Shown here in pieces: positions 16,266 through 24,058 of a DNA stretch of 64,000 nucleotides (positions are counted from its first letter, which is position 1; each line of letters begins with the position of its first letter). This DNA comes from Microbacterium radiodurans (GTDB taxonomy: Bacteria; Actinomycetota; Actinomycetes; Actinomycetales; Microbacteriaceae). The notes beneath the pieces are model-generated. The model worked only from the letters and a program-made list of their open reading frames with translations, was not told the DNA's origin and ran no database searches. Both the position numbers and the translations under genes were made by a program. Location of the stretch: the NCBI RefSeq assembly GCF_008710705.1, contig NZ_VYRZ01000001.1:496001-560000 (forward strand), given 5' to 3'.

Positions 16266-17305
16266 CGGCGAGGCTCCATCGGCGGAACCTCGTCGTGATC
16301 GCCGCCGCCGGGCTGCTCGGCTGCGGCGTCGTCGCGTCCGCGGCTCTCGGCCAGCTGCCGATCGGTCCCGCCGAGGTCGTCGGGTCGATCGCGCGCGGCG
16401 TCGGCATCCCGAACGCGTGGGCTCCGGCCGAGCCGCTCATCGAGCAGACGCTGTGGCAGATCCGCTTTCCGCGGGTGGCAATGTCGCTCCTCGTCGGGGC
16501 GCTCCTCGCCGTCGCGGGCGCGGTGATGCAGGCGATCTTCGCCAACCCGCTGGCCGAGCCCGGCGTCGTCGGGGTCTCATCGGGCGCCGCCGTCGGCGCG
16601 GCAGCCGCCATCACGTTCGGGCTCACCCTGTTCGGTCCCTGGTCGATCGCGGTCTGCGCGTTCGTCGGCGGACTGATCGCCACACTCGTCGTCTACGCGG
16701 CAGCGCGGTCGCAGGGCCGAACGGAGTCCATCACGCTGATCCTCACCGGCATCGCGGTCAACGCGTTCGCGGGGGCGGCGCTCGCGCTGCTCATGTTCGC
16801 GGGCGACTCGGCCTCGCGCGAGCAGATCGTCTTCTGGCAGCTCGGATCGATGAACGGCTCGCGATGGAACGAGGTCGCGGTCGTGGCCACGGTCGGTCTC
16901 GTCGGCCTCGCCGTCGCGATCGTGCTGGCGCGGCGGTACGACCTGCTCGCCCTCGGCGACCGGACGGCAGCGCACCTGGGGGTGCGTGTGGAGGCGCTGC
17001 GCATCGGATCGATCGTCATCGTCGCCCTGTTGACGGGCGTCGCGGTCGCCTTCGTCGGCATCATCGCGTTCGCGGGCCTCGTCGTTCCCCATATCGTCCG
17101 GATGCTGCTGGGCCCGGCGCACCGCGCGCTGCTCGTCGTCTCGGCGGTCGGAGGCGCCGTCGTGCTCGTCTTCGCCGACCTGCTCGCCCGCACGCTCGTC
17201 ACCTCGGCCGACCTGCCGATCGGCATCCTCACCTCCCTCGTCGGCGGGCCGTTCTTCTTCTGGCTCATCCGGCGCCAGCGTCGCCGGGCCGGAGGATGGG
17301 CATGA
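16262..17305 (+). CDS. hmuU: Heme ABC transporter permease HmuU
   Basis: A 347-residue BtuC/FecCD-type permease with about ten membrane spans. Family landmarks are RFPRVAMSLLVGALLAVAGAVMQ, then NPLAEPGVVGVSSGAAVGA, FWQLGSMNGSRW and the C-terminal FVGIIAFAGLVVPHIVRMLLGP. The first is the classic segment that lines the heme or siderophore path and the last contacts the ATPase. GTG start within the hmuT stop, ATGA overlap with hmuV. Heme rather than siderophore or cobalamin is inferred from the flanking HtaA genes. Confidence 0.92.
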   Translation: MTARLHRRNLVVIAAAGLLGCGVVASAALGQLPIGPAEVVGSIARGVGIPNAWAPAEPLIEQTLWQIRFPRVAMSLLVGALLAVAGAVMQAIFANPLAEPGVVGVSSGAAVGAAAAITFGLTLFGPWSIAVCAFVGGLIATLVVYAAARSQGRTESITLILTGIAVNAFAGAALALLMFAGDSASREQIVFWQLGSMNGSRWNEVAVVATVGLVGLAVAIVLARRYDLLALGDRTAAHLGVRVEALRIGSIVIVALLTGVAVAFVGIIAFAGLVVPHIVRMLLGPAHRALLVVSAVGGAVVLVFADLLARTLVTSADLPIGILTSLVGGPFFFWLIRRQRRRAGGWA

Positions 17306-18084
17306 GCGGCGTCGCGTTCGCCGTCGAGCGGGTCGGGCTGCGACTCGGCGCCGCGAACGTGCTCGAAGACGTCTCGCTCGACATCCGCTACGGCGAGGTG
17401 CTCGCCCTCGTCGGTCCCAACGGGGCGGGCAAATCGACCCTGCTGTCGGTGCTGACCCGCGATCGGGTGCCGACGTCGGGGGCGGTGTCGCTCGACGGCC
17501 GCCCCCTCGACGCCTGGACCTCGCGCGAGCTGTCGCGCGCGCGATCCGTGCTGCTGCAGGCCAACGCCGTGGCGTTCCCCTTCACGGCCCGGCAGGTCGT
17601 CGAGATGGGGCGGACGCCGTGGGTGGGCACGGCGCAGTCGGATGCCGACGACCGCGTCATCGCCGAGGCCGTCGCGCGCGCGGACGTGGGCCACCTCGCC
17701 GACCGGGCGTATCCGTCGCTCTCCGGCGGTGAGCAGGCGCGAGTCTCGCTCGCGCGCGTGCTCGCGCAGAACACGGCCGTCGTGCTGCTGGACGAACCGA
17801 CCGCGGCCCTCGATCTGCGACATCAGGAGGACGTGATGACGCTCGCGCGAGAGCTGACAGGCGCCGGACGCGCGGTCGTCGTCGTGCTGCACGATCTCTC
17901 GCTCGCGGCGGCCTACGCCGATCGCGTCGCGGTGCTCGCGGCCGGTCGGCTCGTCGCGCACGGCGAACCCGCAGCGGTGCTCACGGCGGAGCGCGTCGCC
18001 GACGTGTACGACATCGCCGTGCGCGTCATCAGCGACCCAGATACCGGGCGACCGGTCATCCTCCCGCGGCGTCCACCCGTCTGA
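17302..18084 (+). CDS. hmuV: Heme ABC transporter ATP-binding protein HmuV
   Basis: A 260-residue ABC ATPase of the FecE/HmuV type. Walker A is GPNGAGKST (about residues 37-45), the Q-loop lies in SVLLQANAVAFPF, the signature is LSGGEQARVSLARVL, Walker B VVLLDEPTAAL and the H-loop VVVVLHDLSL. It energises HmuU. The ATG at 17302 overlaps the hmuU stop; an ATG two codons earlier is possible. It ends the htaA-hmuTUV unit, 71 bp before the next gene, which has its own iron box. Confidence 0.93.
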   Translation: MSGVAFAVERVGLRLGAANVLEDVSLDIRYGEVLALVGPNGAGKSTLLSVLTRDRVPTSGAVSLDGRPLDAWTSRELSRARSVLLQANAVAFPFTARQVVEMGRTPWVGTAQSDADDRVIAEAVARADVGHLADRAYPSLSGGEQARVSLARVLAQNTAVVLLDEPTAALDLRHQEDVMTLARELTGAGRAVVVVLHDLSLAAAYADRVAVLAAGRLVAHGEPAAVLTAERVADVYDIAVRVISDPDTGRPVILPRRPPV

Positions 18085-18113
18085 CGCGCTTTCAGCCAGT
18101 TCCCATCCTGTAC

Positions 18114-18132
18114 TAAGGTGAGGCTAAGCTAA
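18114..18132. promoter_or_regulatory. Iron box (IdeR/DtxR-type) upstream of the large HtaA protein
   Basis: TAAGGTGAGGCTAAGCTAA matches 16 of 19 positions of the DtxR/IdeR consensus. It overlaps a -10-like TACTAA (18111-18116) and ends 23 bp before the ATG, so repressor binding would cover the promoter. The half GGCTAAGCTAA is identical to that of the box near 48.76 kb. Confidence 0.85.
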
Positions 18133-18155
18133 CTTCGCATCAGGGGGATCTCCGC

Positions 18156-20771
18156 ATGAACAGATCGAGGAGGGCGGCCGTGCACCGGTCGCTCGCGAGC
18201 GTCCTGACCGGCGCGCTCATCGCCATGGCCGCCGTCGTCGGTGTCGGCGCCCCGGCCTCCGCGGCCGGTGCCGCGCTGACCACGACCGAGGCACCGCGCT
18301 CCGGCGGAACGGTCACGGTCACGGGTTCCGGCTTTGCCGCCGTCGATCCGGGCGTCTACGTGGGCTTCGGCCCCGCGGGCCTGCCCGGCTTCTATGCCGG
18401 CTCGAGCGCCATGCTCGACGTCGTCTGGGTCGCACCGAAGAACGTCGACGGCACCGGCGACGCGGGCCGAACGGCCCACCTGGCGGCTGACGGAACCTTC
18501 TCCGTCACGTTCAGCGCCCCCGCGCACACCGCCGGCGCCGCGCTCGCCGTGTACACCTCCAAGGCGCACGGACAGGGCTTCGCCGACCCGAGTCAGAACA
18601 CGACTCAGGCGGTTGCGTATGCACCTGCTCCCGCGCAGCAGACCTCCACGACGCTCGCCATCTCGCCGATCGGCACCGCGGTCGAGGGGGCCGAGGTGTC
18701 GCTGACGGCGACCGTCGCCCCGGCGGCAGCCGGCACGGTCACGTTCTCCGACGGCGCGAGCCCGCTCGGTTCCGCACCCGTCGAGGGCGGCGTCGCGACA
18801 CTGAAGACGAGCTCGCTCGCCGTCGGAGCCCGCAGCCTCGCGGCGTCCTTCGCGCCGGCTGACACTGCGGCCTTCACCGCCTCGTCGTCGGATGCTGTCG
18901 CCTACACCGTCACGGCGAAGCCCACTGTGCCGGTCGACCCCGAGCCCGAAGAGCCCGCCCAGCCGCAGCAGGCGAGCGTCGTCGTCTCGAAGACGACCGG
19001 CCTGAACCCCGCCGGCGAGACGGTCACCGTCACCGGCTCGGGATTCCTGCCGAACGCGCCCGCGACCGACGCGACGCGACGGCCCCTCGCGACCGATACC
19101 GGCACGACTTTCGGCGGCGCCTACGTCGTCTTCGGCTCGTTCGCCGACTCATGGAAGCCGTCCGAGAAGGCTCCGAGCGCGACTCGATCGGTGCTTTCCC
19201 AGATGTGGGCTCTGCTGGCCGATGATGTTCCGAAGCTCGGTAACGCGGCGTCCAGTGCCGTCGTCGTGAACACCGACGGCACCTTCTCCACCGAGCTCGT
19301 CCTGACGCAGGATGACGCGAAGGCGATCGCGAACGGCACGTGGGGCGTCTACACCTACGCCGCCGGCGGCGCCGTGTACGCGCCGTTCGAGACCGCGACC
19401 CCGGTCACCTTCGCCGCCGCGCCCGTCGAACCGCAGCCCGAACCCCAGCCCGAGCCGCAGCCGGGCCCGAAGGTCACGGTCACGCCGAGCGCCGCACTCG
19501 ACCCGGCACAGGACAACGTGCTGACCGTCGCCGGAACCGGCTTCACCGGACCCGGCGCTGCGAACGGCGCATATGTGCTCTTCGGTGAGACCTCGATCTG
19601 GTCGGGCGGAGAGAACAACCCGCTCCCCGCCGCTGGATGGATCGCGCAGGCGCACGTGCCCAGCGAGAAGAGCGGCGGGCTGAGGAACGGCGCCTTCTCC
19701 ATCACGCTCACCGTTCCCGCCGGCGCCCTCGACGCGTCGAAGAGCTACCAGGTCGTGACGTCCGCCGCGCACGGCCTCTCCGAGAAGAACCGGTCGCTCG
19801 ACACGTTCACGCCCATCGCCGTCGCGCAGCCCTCGAAGCCCTTCGTCGGCTTCCCGCAGTCAGCGACCGTCCAGCCCGGCGGCACGCTGCAGATCGTCGG
19901 CGGCGGCTTCGTTCCCGGCGACCTCGTGACCGCGACGGCGTTCTCGGAGCCTGTCGTGATCGGCACGGCCGCCGCCGATGCCTCGGGACGCGTGAGCTTC
20001 TCGTGGGCCGTTCCCGCGTCGTTCGCGGCCGGGTCGCACACGCTCGAAATGAGCGTGAACGGCGTCGCCGTGGCATCCGCGCCCTTCTCCGTCGTCGCGG
20101 CCATTGTGCCGCCGGCGGTCGAGGTGCCCGCCGCACAGCCGTCGTGCGTCGCACGCTCGGTCTCGGGAGCGACGATCCAGTGGGGAGTGAAGGAGTCGTT
20201 CCGCAGCTACATCACGGGTGCGATCGCGAAGGGCGAGATCTCGGGCGGCTGGGGCACCGGCTCCGGCGCGTTCAGCCCCGAGAACGACCGCGGCCGCGTC
20301 AGCTTCGGCGGGGCGGTGCACTACACCGGGCACGACGGCCTGCTCGATGTGACGCTGTCGAACCCGCGCATCCAGATCACCGGCCAGAACACGGCCGCGC
20401 TGATCCTGAACGTGCAGTCGAAGGGCTTCAACGGCTCGCCCGACGTGAACGCGAACGGGGTCGTCTTCGCGAACCTGTCGCTGCCCGCCGCGACCGAGTC
20501 CGCCGGACGCGTCAGCTGGAACGGCGCGGGCGCCACGCTGACCGCCGCCGGTGCCGAGGCCTTCGCCGGGTTCTACGAGGCCGGCGACGCGCTCGACAGC
20601 GTCAGCTTCACGTTCCCGCTCGGGGCCGAGGTCGCGTGCGACGGCACGACCGACGCGACGCTCGCCGCCACCGGTGGCGACGCTCCGGCCGGGACGCTCT
20701 GGCTCGGCATCGGAACGCTGCTGCTCGGTGCGCTCGCCCTGTCGATCGCACGGCGCCGCGTCGAGGCGTGA
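18156..20771 (+). CDS. Large HtaA-domain heme-binding cell-surface protein with Ig/IPT-like repeats and LAATG sorting signal
   Basis: An 871-residue modular surface protein. Signal peptide about 1-36; then IPT/Ig-like modules recognisable by the repeated strand pattern TVTVTGSGF or its variants near residues 52, 290, 460 and 575; a Big-3-type Ig module sits near 170-250 (VSLTATVAPAAAGTVTFSDG). Pro/Glu repeats (EPQPEPQPEPQPG) act as spacers. A single HtaA domain is C-terminal (about 662-830) with IQWGVKESFRSYITGAIAKG and VHYTGHDGLLDVTLSN. It ends with LAATG (836-840), a hydrophobic helix and RRRVEA, a class E-type sortase signal, so it is probably wall-linked. It likely captures heme outside the cell and passes it to HtaA and HmuT. 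No sortase gene is in view. Confidence 0.88.
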   Translation: MNRSRRAAVHRSLASVLTGALIAMAAVVGVGAPASAAGAALTTTEAPRSGGTVTVTGSGFAAVDPGVYVGFGPAGLPGFYAGSSAMLDVVWVAPKNVDGTGDAGRTAHLAADGTFSVTFSAPAHTAGAALAVYTSKAHGQGFADPSQNTTQAVAYAPAPAQQTSTTLAISPIGTAVEGAEVSLTATVAPAAAGTVTFSDGASPLGSAPVEGGVATLKTSSLAVGARSLAASFAPADTAAFTASSSDAVAYTVTAKPTVPVDPEPEEPAQPQQASVVVSKTTGLNPAGETVTVTGSGFLPNAPATDATRRPLATDTGTTFGGAYVVFGSFADSWKPSEKAPSATRSVLSQMWALLADDVPKLGNAASSAVVVNTDGTFSTELVLTQDDAKAIANGTWGVYTYAAGGAVYAPFETATPVTFAAAPVEPQPEPQPEPQPGPKVTVTPSAALDPAQDNVLTVAGTGFTGPGAANGAYVLFGETSIWSGGENNPLPAAGWIAQAHVPSEKSGGLRNGAFSITLTVPAGALDASKSYQVVTSAAHGLSEKNRSLDTFTPIAVAQPSKPFVGFPQSATVQPGGTLQIVGGGFVPGDLVTATAFSEPVVIGTAAADASGRVSFSWAVPASFAAGSHTLEMSVNGVAVASAPFSVVAAIVPPAVEVPAAQPSCVARSVSGATIQWGVKESFRSYITGAIAKGEISGGWGTGSGAFSPENDRGRVSFGGAVHYTGHDGLLDVTLSNPRIQITGQNTAALILNVQSKGFNGSPDVNANGVVFANLSLPAATESAGRVSWNGAGATLTAAGAEAFAGFYEAGDALDSVSFTFPLGAEVACDGTTDATLAATGGDAPAGTLWLGIGTLLLGALALSIARRRVEA

Positions 20772-20775
20772 GCTC

Positions 20776-20807
20776 GCGGGGCGTCCGGTTCGATCCGGGC
20801 GCCCCGC
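20776..20807 (+). terminator. Terminator hairpin after the large HtaA gene
   Basis: GCGGGGCGTCCGG (20776-20788) pairs at 12 of 13 positions with 20795-20807 around a 6-nt loop, starting 5 bp after the stop codon. GC-rich, no T-tract. Confidence 0.65.
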
Positions 20808-20809
20808 TG

Positions 20810-20857
20810 CCGCTCTCGCGGTGAGCAGTGCGACCCCGCGACCGCTCTCGCGGTGAG
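20810..20857. repeat. Two 16-bp direct repeats in the promoter region of the next gene
   Basis: CCGCTCTCGCGGTGAG occurs at 20810-20825 and again at 20842-20857, a 32-bp period (three helical turns). The second copy ends at the -10-like GACAAT (20857-20862). It may be an operator pair or a small local duplication. Confidence 0.5.
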
Positions 20858-20868
20858 ACAATGAAAGC

Positions 20869-21216
20869 ATGGCTGAAGAGATCACCGAACGGGTCGAGAC
20901 GGCGAGCGTCCGTCGCGTCCCCAAGTACGGCGTATTCCTTCTGCTCGGAGCCGCCCTCGGCATCATCGCGGCTCTGGCCCTCACCTTCGGATTCGACGAC
21001 GGCACGGCCACATCGGCGTCGGGACTCGAGTACTCGGTCGGTCAGGTCTTCGGCTTCACCGCTCTCGGCGCGATCCCGATCGGCATGGCTCTCGGCGGCG
21101 TCGTCGCCCTCGTGCTCGACCGCGTCAACCGTCGCCACACCCGTGAGGTGCGCATCGCGCACGATCGCGTGCGCGTGCTGCCCGACGACGAGCCCGCCGC
21201 TCGCGCAGCGGACTGA
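20869..21216 (+). CDS. Small two-span membrane protein, conserved actinobacterial, unknown function
   Basis: A 115-residue protein with two hydrophobic helices (about residues 21-40, VFLLLGAALGIIAALALTFG, and 58-82, VFGFTALGAIPIGMALGGVV) and a charged C-terminal tail of about 30 residues ending in DDEPAARAAD. I do not recognise a domain. No ribosome site is visible; a -10-like GACAAT at 20857-20862 lies only 6 bp before the ATG, so the message may be leaderless. It stands alone after the heme locus, bounded by a terminator and a palindromic repeat, so its regulation is probably independent of iron. Confidence 0.7.
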   Translation: MAEEITERVETASVRRVPKYGVFLLLGAALGIIAALALTFGFDDGTATSASGLEYSVGQVFGFTALGAIPIGMALGGVVALVLDRVNRRHTREVRIAHDRVRVLPDDEPAARAAD

Positions 21217-21222
21217 GCCGCC

Positions 21223-21332
21223 GGCATCCGTTTCAGGCGCACTTCTGCGCATCCGGCGCGGGTATATCTGCGCCCGACGCGCGAAAGTGCGCCGTACGCT
21301 GCGGAGCCCGGGCCAGACGCGGAACGGATGCC
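21223..21332. repeat. 110-bp nested palindromic element between convergent genes
   Basis: Outer arms GGCATCCGTT (21223-21232) and AACGGATGCC (21323-21332) are perfect, and inner arms GGCGCACTT (21236-21244) and AAGTGCGCC (21285-21293) are perfect too. It fills the space between two convergent genes and may double as a bidirectional terminator. Only one copy is in the window. Confidence 0.7.
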
Positions 21333-21338
21333 GCCGGG

Positions 21339-21953
21339 TCAGGCGATCTCGGCGATGATCGGCGCGATCGCGGCGTCGAAGGCCACGACGTCGCCTCGCA
21401 GGCCATCGGTCACCGCGATCGTCAACGAGCCGATCCACCAGACGCCGCGTTGGGTCAGCGGGAGCACCTGGACGTTCAGCTCGAACGAGTGTGCGCGGCG
21501 CCCGACGCGTCGCTCGTGCTGGGCCAGGGCGCTCGCGTATCCGCGGTAGGCGACGCCGCCCGCGGCCTCGGCGCGAGCGGCGTACCGGGCATGCGCCGAC
21601 CGCGCGAAGTCGACGGCGTCCGCGGCGTGGGGAGCGATCGCGGATGCGAACTCGGCGAAGCCCTCTGTGGGAAGCGCGACGAGCGTCTCGAAGCCCTCGA
21701 TGAGATCCAGCGGCACGGGAGAGGGATGCGCCTGCGGCTCGATCGTCATCTCCCAGTACGCGCGCCACTGCGCGGCGAGCACTTCCTGCTCAGCGGTCGT
21801 CCGCTCCGGCGGCGTCGTCGGCGCGATCCCTCGGAGGTGTGGCACCTCGTCGAGCTCGCGGATGCCGAGTACCTGACGCAGATGCAGCGCCACGAGCGCG
21901 GCCGGGGCGGCATCCTCCCGCACCACCCACTCCGGAGCCCCCGCCGCGTTCAT
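21339..21953 (-). CDS. Conserved hypothetical protein, 204 residues
   Basis: A soluble-looking protein without signal peptide or membrane span. I do not recognise the family. The N-terminal part has VALHLRQVLGIRELDEVPHL, the middle is Ala/Glu-rich and helical (EFASAIAPHAADAVDFARSAHARYAARAEA), and the C-terminal part has strands RRAHSFELNVQVLPLTQRG and WWIGSLTIAVTDGLRGD. Base composition matches its neighbours. It is monocistronic, 84 bp downstream of the GlcNAc permease on the same strand, so read-through from that gene is possible. The ATG lies at 21951-21953. Confidence 0.65.
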   Translation of the reverse strand: MNAAGAPEWVVREDAAPAALVALHLRQVLGIRELDEVPHLRGIAPTTPPERTTAEQEVLAAQWRAYWEMTIEPQAHPSPVPLDLIEGFETLVALPTEGFAEFASAIAPHAADAVDFARSAHARYAARAEAAGGVAYRGYASALAQHERRVGRRAHSFELNVQVLPLTQRGVWWIGSLTIAVTDGLRGDVVAFDAAIAPIIAEIA

Positions 21954-22037
21954 GGCGCCCAGTTTAGGGCGGACGCGGTGCCACGCGGCCGGGCCCGACG
22001 GCGACGGGATGCCGCCGAGCCCGATGCCGCGCGCGGG

Positions 22038-23960
22038 TCAGACGAACTCGATCGTCGCCTGCTCGTTGTTCAGCACGATCACGGGGGTGATCGCGGAGTA
22101 GCCGGCGTCGCGGATGGCCGCGGCATCGAAGCGCAGCAGCTCTGCGCCGGCCCGGACCTCCTCGCCCTGCTCGACGAGCGGTTCGAAGCCGCGGCCCTTG
22201 AGCTCGACCGTGTCGACGCCGACGTGGATGAGCAGCTCGGTGCCGTCGGCGAGTGTGAGACCGATTGCGTGCCCGGTCGGGAACACGGTGGTGACGGTGC
22301 CGTCGGCGGGCGCCACCACCGTGTCGGCGGTCGGTTCGATCGCCAGCCCCGGCCCCATGGTCCCCTGCGCGAACATCGGATCGGGCACCTCCGACAGCGG
22401 GCGCACCGCACCGGCGATCGGCTGAGCGAGGCGCACGACCGCGGGCGCCGCGGTGACGGTCGTGGCCGCCGCGGCATCGGTCGACGCGGATGCCGCGGGC
22501 TCGACGGAGCGTCCGGCGATGACGTCCTCCATGGCGTCCTTCACGAACTGCACGTTGAGCCCGTAGACGACCTGCACTGACTTGGCGCCCGAGGTGATCG
22601 TGCCGGCGGCGCCGGCGCGCTTGAGGGCCGCGGCGTCGACGCGAGATGTGTCGGCGACTTCGAGGCGCAGCCGCGTCGCACAGTTGTCGAGCTGGACGAT
22701 GTTGTCTCTACCGCCGAGTCCCGCGACGAACTTCTCGGCCGTCGGGCGGTATCCCGCGTCGCGGACAGCGGCCGGTCCGATGTCCTCGAGGAGCTCGTCG
22801 TCGTCCTCGCGGCCGGGCGTCTTGAGGCGGAACTTCAGGATGAGGAAGCGGAACACAACGAAGTAGACCGCGAACCAGAAGACACCCATCACCGGGATCA
22901 TCCAGGGGTTCTGCGCGAGCGGGTTCACCCAGCCGAGCACGAGATCGATGAAACCGGCCGAGAAGCCGAAGCCCATGCGGGTCGGCAGCAGCGCCGCGAT
23001 GAACAGCGAGATGCCGGTGAACGCCGCGTGCACGAGGTAGAGCCACGGGGCGAGGAACATGAAGGCGAACTCGAGCGGCTCGGTGATGCCGACGAAGAAC
23101 GCGGCGACGGCCGACGAGAGCAGGATGCCGGCGACCGCCTTCTTGCGCTTGGTCTTCGCGGTGACGTACATCGCGAGGGCCGCGCCCGGGAGGCCGAACA
23201 TCATGATCGGGAAGAAGCCGGTCATGTACTGGCCCGTGACGCCGTAGACGCCGTCACCGCCGGAGCCGGCGAGGAAGTTGTTGAGGTCGTTGATGCCGGC
23301 GACGTCGAACCAGAAGACCGAGTTCAGAGCGTGGTGCAGGCCGAACGGGATGAGCAGGCGGTTGAGGAATCCGTAGATGCCGGCGCCGACGGGACCGAGT
23401 GTGGAGATCCATTCACCGAAGGTCACGAGCCCGCCGTACACGACCGGCCAGACGAACAGCAGCACCACGGCGACGACGAGTGAGACGCCCGCCGTCACGA
23501 TCGCGACCGATCGCTTGCCCGAGAAGAACGACAGGGCGTCGGGCAGTCGCGTGTCCTTGAAGCGGTTGTACGCCCAGGCGCCGATCAGGCCGCAGATGAT
23601 GCCGACGAAGACGTTCTTGATGTTGCCGAACGCGGGGTCGACATCGGCGACATCGGCGATGCCGAGGAATCTGCCCACGGTCTCGGGCGCCAGGAGGGTG
23701 GTGACGGTGAGCCAGGAGACCAGCCCTGCGAGCGCGGAGGTGCCGTCGGACTTGTTGGCCATGCCGATCGAGATGCCGATGGCGAACAGCAGCGCCATGT
23801 TGTCGAGCACCGCAGCGCCGGCGGCGAGGAGGAACGTCGAGGCGATGTTGGCGCCGGCCGCCGCCACGATCCAGTTGCCGAGACCCATGAGGATGGCGGC
23901 GACGGGCAGGACGGCGACGGGCAGCATGATCGACCGGCCGAGTCTTTGGAAGAACTTCAC
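22038..23960 (-). CDS. nagE: PTS N-acetylglucosamine/glucose permease, EIICBA fusion
   Basis: A 640-residue three-domain phosphotransferase permease. EIIC (about 1-370) begins FQRLGRSIMLPVAVLPVAAIL and has about ten spans including GITEPLEFAFMF, the substrate-site signature. EIIB (about 400-480) has the phosphorylated Cys427 in LDNCATRLRLEV. EIIA (about 510-640) has the active His579 in LLIHVGVDTVELKG. It imports and phosphorylates the sugar using phospho-HPr. GlcNAc rather than glucose is inferred from the divergent ROK regulator followed by nagB. Length is usual for EIICBA fusions. Confidence 0.88.
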   Translation of the reverse strand: MKFFQRLGRSIMLPVAVLPVAAILMGLGNWIVAAAGANIASTFLLAAGAAVLDNMALLFAIGISIGMANKSDGTSALAGLVSWLTVTTLLAPETVGRFLGIADVADVDPAFGNIKNVFVGIICGLIGAWAYNRFKDTRLPDALSFFSGKRSVAIVTAGVSLVVAVVLLFVWPVVYGGLVTFGEWISTLGPVGAGIYGFLNRLLIPFGLHHALNSVFWFDVAGINDLNNFLAGSGGDGVYGVTGQYMTGFFPIMMFGLPGAALAMYVTAKTKRKKAVAGILLSSAVAAFFVGITEPLEFAFMFLAPWLYLVHAAFTGISLFIAALLPTRMGFGFSAGFIDLVLGWVNPLAQNPWMIPVMGVFWFAVYFVVFRFLILKFRLKTPGREDDDELLEDIGPAAVRDAGYRPTAEKFVAGLGGRDNIVQLDNCATRLRLEVADTSRVDAAALKRAGAAGTITSGAKSVQVVYGLNVQFVKDAMEDVIAGRSVEPAASASTDAAAATTVTAAPAVVRLAQPIAGAVRPLSEVPDPMFAQGTMGPGLAIEPTADTVVAPADGTVTTVFPTGHAIGLTLADGTELLIHVGVDTVELKGRGFEPLVEQGEEVRAGAELLRFDAAAIRDAGYSAITPVIVLNNEQATIEFV

Positions 23961-24004
23961 GAGTCACTCCGATGTGCATGGGATCTGGGGGATCTGACAG
24001 GATT

Positions 24005-24028
24005 GATTAAGAACGTTTCCGAATTATC
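24005..24028. promoter_or_regulatory. Candidate ROK operator and promoter in the nagE/ROK intergenic region
   Basis: An AT-rich island, rare in this window, with an imperfect dyad centred on AACGTT (flanks GATTAAG and TCCGAATTATC). On the minus strand it contains GATAAT (24023-24028), a -10-like hexamer for nagE. It is the only plausible regulator site in the 98-bp gap between the divergent genes. The symmetry is weak. Confidence 0.35.
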
Positions 24029-24058
24029 CTCGGGGAACTGTACTCGACCGGAAGGCGG

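Noticed and set aside
20776-20807. tRNA T-arm-like GGTTCGATCC near the end of the HtaA gene
   Set aside because: No acceptor stem, anticodon arm or CCA context; the sequence is the loop and arm of a terminator hairpin.
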